Origin: an uncultured Clostridia bacterium
GTDB lineage: Bacteria > Bacillota > Clostridia > Christensenellales > Aristaeellaceae
Reading direction: 5' to 3'
Assembly (NCBI GenBank): GCA_934631055.1
Contig: CAKTXP010000090.1
Coordinates: 1 to 9,299 of the forward strand
Length of the DNA: 9,299 nt
Shown here: positions 6,499 to 9,299 of the stretch, in pieces
Layout: every line of letters starts with the position of its first letter
How positions within the stretch are numbered: the stretch's first letter is position 1
The notes under the pieces: generated by a model
Told to the model about the DNA's origin: nothing
Databases searched by the model: none
Seen by the model: only the letters and a program-made list of their open reading frames with translations
Translations under genes and position numbers: made by a program

Positions 6499-9298
6499 CT
6501 TCTTCCTCCTTTTCGTATCGCAAACCCATTTCGCCGTCATAGACGAGCTTCATGCCCGCAAGCGTCGCTCTGCCGTTTTCATCCAGCAGCAGGAACAGCT
6601 CTCTTCCCACGCGCGGCGAAGAACACCATTCTTCCAGCTTCGTTTGGCGAATACGTTCCAGTTCTTCAATCGTTTTTTTCATCATCCACGTCTGACTGAA
6701 AACATGCGGCAGTCTGAGCGACTGCTTTGCGATAATCTGCGCTTCTTCTTTGGATGGCAACGCATTTGGCGCAAAAGCAAGCGTTTCGCCATCCATCACC
6801 GTATGCAGCAGCCCCTCTTTTCCATATTTCAGCACCAAAACCTCGATGGACTGTACGCCGTCGCGGACCGTCGCTTCCGCCTGCAGCTCGCCCATGCCGC
6901 TTTCCTCGTAAAACAGCGAGTCGATGACGCGCGTCGAACGACGTCTGCCCAGCTTCTTCGGCGCATTCGGAATACAGATTGCGTTTGCTTTACTCTGTCT
7001 GCGTGCTGTTTCCTCGTTATATTCTTCCCATTTCTTCTCAATTCCTGTACCATTCGACAAACTATCATCTACATTTTGGTTATATGTATCCTGAACCAAT
7101 TGCGGAATATCCTCCGGCAGACGAATCTTCTCTTTGAGCAGGCAGGACGTTTTCATCAGCAGATAGTCGCCGTATATCGCTTTCGCGCCGTCCTCAAGCC
7201 GGTCGTTGTCCGTGCCAAGCACCATGCACGCCGCCTGCTGCACGGAACGCGGACGAATACGCCCCGCCTTACGGTGCAGCCTGCCAAGCCTTTGCAGCAA
7301 TAAATCCATCGGGCAGAGATCCGTTATCATGATATCGAAGTCAATATCAAGCGACTGCTCCAAGACCTGCGTTCCAACGACGATCAGCCCGTCGCGCTGT
7401 TCGGGCGTCGAATCCCTGCCCAGTCGCTTCATCAGCTCTTTTTCCCGACTCATCCTGTCCGGCATGACGAACTGCGCATGGTCAAGCAGAATTTGTTTTT
7501 CCGGAAACACTGTTTTTAACCGCTCCGCAAACGCCTGCGCCCGTTTCACCGTATTGACGATGACGCCCGCACAGCCGCCGTCTTTCAACCTGTCCCTCAA
7601 AAACGACGTCACGTCTTCATCCTCGCCGCGAAGGATATCGACATCTGTTCGGGGCGCGTCGCTCTCTACCGTCTGCGTCCATACCTGTTCGCCGTCCGTC
7701 CATGTCAGCAGCGGATATGTCCGTTCGGTTTCCAATCCTTCACGCCGTTCAAAATCCGCTTTGCCCAGATAGGCGCTCACCATCTCCGCGCGCCGCCTGC
7801 CCGGCAGGGTCGCCGACAGGAGGATGACCGGCGTATGATATGCACCAAGCCAGTTAAGCATCGCGTCCATGAATCTGGACATATAGGTATCATAGGCATG
7901 GACTTCATCCACGACGACGACCTTTCCCGCCAGACCGAGATGTTTCAGCATGATATGCTTCTGCTTGAGCGCGCCGAGCAGCAATTGATCCACCGTGCCG
8001 ACCACAAAATCCGCAAGCAGCTGTGTTTTTCTGCCCATAAAGAAGGCGTGCGTCGAAATGCCCGCGTCTGCATCGGCTTTAGCTGATTTCTTTTCTTCCT
8101 CCTTGGAAACTTTCTTTTTTCCCTCATCGGAAAACGCCGTTTCGTCCACGTTGACCGAGCCGACCTGTTCGGAAAGCTCAGCAAAACGCTCGTTGAGCGT
8201 CGCCTTTCCGTGCGCCAGCTCAATGGAAAGGCTTTCCGGCGGCAGGTCGTCCTCCAAAAAGTCATCCCATAAATCGCCCTGCTGGGTAAAGTTCTTGATC
8301 CATTCGACAACGCGGTCATACATCGCGTTCGCAGTCGCCTGCGAGGGCAGGAAAAACGCCAGCCCGCCTTCTCCTATCCGGTTCGCCAGAATCTCTCCCG
8401 CGGCAAGCGCCGCTTCGGTCTTGCCCATGCCCATCGGTGCTTCCAGAATAAACAGCCCCGGTTTCTCCGCTTCACCCGCCGCCTTCTGAATCGCCTTTTG
8501 GACTGCGTTTGCTTCCGCAATCTTTTCAAAGCGAGAGCAGCAGAGTTCCCCGTATGCCCATTCATCACTCGGTTCCCATTTCCGCGGCAGGTTGATCTTT
8601 TGAATGGCGCGCTCGCTCCTCGCCGGATCCCGCTCGCCGCCGCATGCGCTTTCAACATCCATCAGCGGGAAGAATGTGCTGTTGCTCGCAAGCCAGTCCG
8701 CAACGATGAGCAATCCGGTCAAAAGCATCTGTGCCGGCTGAGTCACATCGCGCGGCAGCTCGTCCATCGACGCATATCCGGCACGTTCAAGCCCTTTCTG
8801 AATGATCTCTTTCCAAACGCACCGCCATATTTCTGCGTCCTCAGTTCTTCCATACAGATACTTCTTCCGACACTCGTCCATCACCTCGTCCGTGGAGATA
8901 TCCATCGTTTTCCCGTGATGCGCGCCGACGACAGAAACCGCCCAATCCGGCGCGCCATACTCGCAGAGTATCGCCGCGCCGATATGCGGATGCCACGCAT
9001 ATTTCGTTTCCGCTGAAACAGGGCGCACGAGTGTCAACGGAGCGAGCCATTCCTTAACTTCCGGAAAGGTTTCTGAGATTCTGCTCAAAAACGAACTCGA
9101 GGCTTTTCCAGCATCGTGAACCGACGCTAAAAATACGATGATCCGCCGAAACTCTTCCTTTTCAAAGCCCACCGACTGATAGATGCTCTCCGACACCCAC
9201 GTTCTGACCAGGTAATCGGCAACGGCAGCCGTATCCTCCAAATGGTCGGCTAAGCTTAAATATCTCCCGCTTCGCTTGGGGTCTGTTTTCGCTATCAT
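6479..9298 (-). CDS. cas3: Cas3 helicase-nuclease, type I-E (5' end at window edge)
   Basis: Cas3 is recruited by Cascade to an R-loop, nicks the displaced strand and unwinds and degrades the target DNA. The 939-residue product starts with an HD nuclease domain (about 1-215). Its visible metal ligands are H19, the H61-D62 pair in VHDAGK, H103/H105 in WHPH and H127-H128 in GAHHGK; ADWLASN (200-206) closes the domain. A superfamily 2 helicase follows: Walker A in APMGMGKT (287-294), DEVH box (464-467), SAT motif (495-497), EQSLDID (647-653) and QRLGRLHR (669-676). A C-terminal domain occupies about 740-939. A Lys/Glu-rich stretch (394-411) looks like a species-specific insertion. The ATG at 9298 gives a normal Cas3 N-terminus, but it lies one base from the edge, so its ribosome-binding site cannot be seen and a more upstream start is possible. 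The stop overlaps cse1 by 20 bp. No nuclease or helicase motif is missing, so it is probably active. Confidence 0.96.
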   Translation of the reverse strand: MIAKTDPKRSGRYLSLADHLEDTAAVADYLVRTWVSESIYQSVGFEKEEFRRIIVFLASVHDAGKASSSFLSRISETFPEVKEWLAPLTLVRPVSAETKYAWHPHIGAAILCEYGAPDWAVSVVGAHHGKTMDISTDEVMDECRKKYLYGRTEDAEIWRCVWKEIIQKGLERAGYASMDELPRDVTQPAQMLLTGLLIVADWLASNSTFFPLMDVESACGGERDPARSERAIQKINLPRKWEPSDEWAYGELCCSRFEKIAEANAVQKAIQKAAGEAEKPGLFILEAPMGMGKTEAALAAGEILANRIGEGGLAFFLPSQATANAMYDRVVEWIKNFTQQGDLWDDFLEDDLPPESLSIELAHGKATLNERFAELSEQVGSVNVDETAFSDEGKKKVSKEEEKKSAKADADAGISTHAFFMGRKTQLLADFVVGTVDQLLLGALKQKHIMLKHLGLAGKVVVVDEVHAYDTYMSRFMDAMLNWLGAYHTPVILLSATLPGRRRAEMVSAYLGKADFERREGLETERTYPLLTWTDGEQVWTQTVESDAPRTDVDILRGEDEDVTSFLRDRLKDGGCAGVIVNTVKRAQAFAERLKTVFPEKQILLDHAQFVMPDRMSREKELMKRLGRDSTPEQRDGLIVVGTQVLEQSLDIDFDIMITDLCPMDLLLQRLGRLHRKAGRIRPRSVQQAACMVLGTDNDRLEDGAKAIYGDYLLMKTSCLLKEKIRLPEDIPQLVQDTYNQNVDDSLSNGTGIEKKWEEYNEETARRQSKANAICIPNAPKKLGRRRSTRVIDSLFYEESGMGELQAEATVRDGVQSIEVLVLKYGKEGLLHTVMDGETLAFAPNALPSKEEAQIIAKQSLRLPHVFSQTWMMKKTIEELERIRQTKLEEWCSSPRVGRELFLLLDENGRATLAGMKLVYDGEMGLRYEKEEEDGGKSV
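6505..6511 (-). promoter_or_regulatory. Ribosome-binding site that fixes the cse1-cse2 start
   Basis: The minus strand reads AAGGAGG with a 6-nt spacer to ATG 6498. It lies inside the last codons of cas3 (the Glu-rich tail), so that tail is partly a by-product of the initiation signal. It supports ATG 6498 over the ATG at 6540. Confidence 0.85.
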
Positions 9299-9299
9299 G

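Noticed and set aside
6499..6540. 14-residue N-terminal extension of Cse1
   Set aside because: It lies within cas3 and lacks a suitably placed Shine-Dalgarno sequence. ATG 6498 has a perfect one.
6335..7303. 322-codon plus-strand open frame opposite the cse1 start and cas3 end
   Set aside because: It spans the junction of two real genes in antisense, has no ribosome-binding signal that I can see, and has no recognisable domain.

Overview
The window is the protein-coding block of one type I-E (Cascade/Cse) CRISPR-Cas locus. Every gene lies on the minus strand, and the genes read from the right edge (about 9298) down to position 56. The order is cas3, cse1-cse2 (one fused gene), cas7e, cas5e, cas6e, cas1e, cas2e-dnaQ (a second fused gene). 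A piece of what looks like a type I-E CRISPR repeat follows at positions 1-16, where the window ends. There is no plus-strand gene, RNA gene or mobile element that I can support. No intergenic gap exceeds about 55 bases.

The host cannot be named from this window. Near-perfect AAGGAGG-type ribosome-binding sites sit in front of almost every gene. The coding DNA is fairly GC-rich, and the proteins resemble I-E proteins known from Firmicutes, including the Cas2-DnaQ fusion studied in Streptococcus thermophilus. A GC-rich member of the Firmicutes/Bacillota (clostridial or negativicute type) is my best guess, but this is inference.

The genes make a complete interference and adaptation set. Cas6e cuts the pre-crRNA. 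Cse1, Cse2, Cas7e, Cas5e and Cas6e build the crRNA-guided Cascade complex, and the Cas3 HD nuclease-helicase degrades the marked target. Cas1e and Cas2e integrate new spacers, with the DnaQ-like exonuclease domain probably trimming prespacers. All catalytic residues I looked for (Cas3 HD and helicase motifs, Cas1 E/H/D, Cas6e His, DnaQ DEDDh) are present, so the locus looks functional. Genes overlap or abut (overlaps of 20, 8, 4 and 4 bp; gaps of 4 and 11 bp), which points to one translationally coupled operon whose promoter lies beyond the right edge.

The most unusual point is that the large (Cse1) and small (Cse2) Cascade subunits form a single 746-residue ORF. Cascade normally holds one Cse1 but two Cse2. 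A weak internal start signal at the domain junction could supply free Cse2. One base deleted near 4876-4878 would recreate a normal two-gene ATGA junction there. The array itself, and the true upstream context of cas3, lie outside the window.
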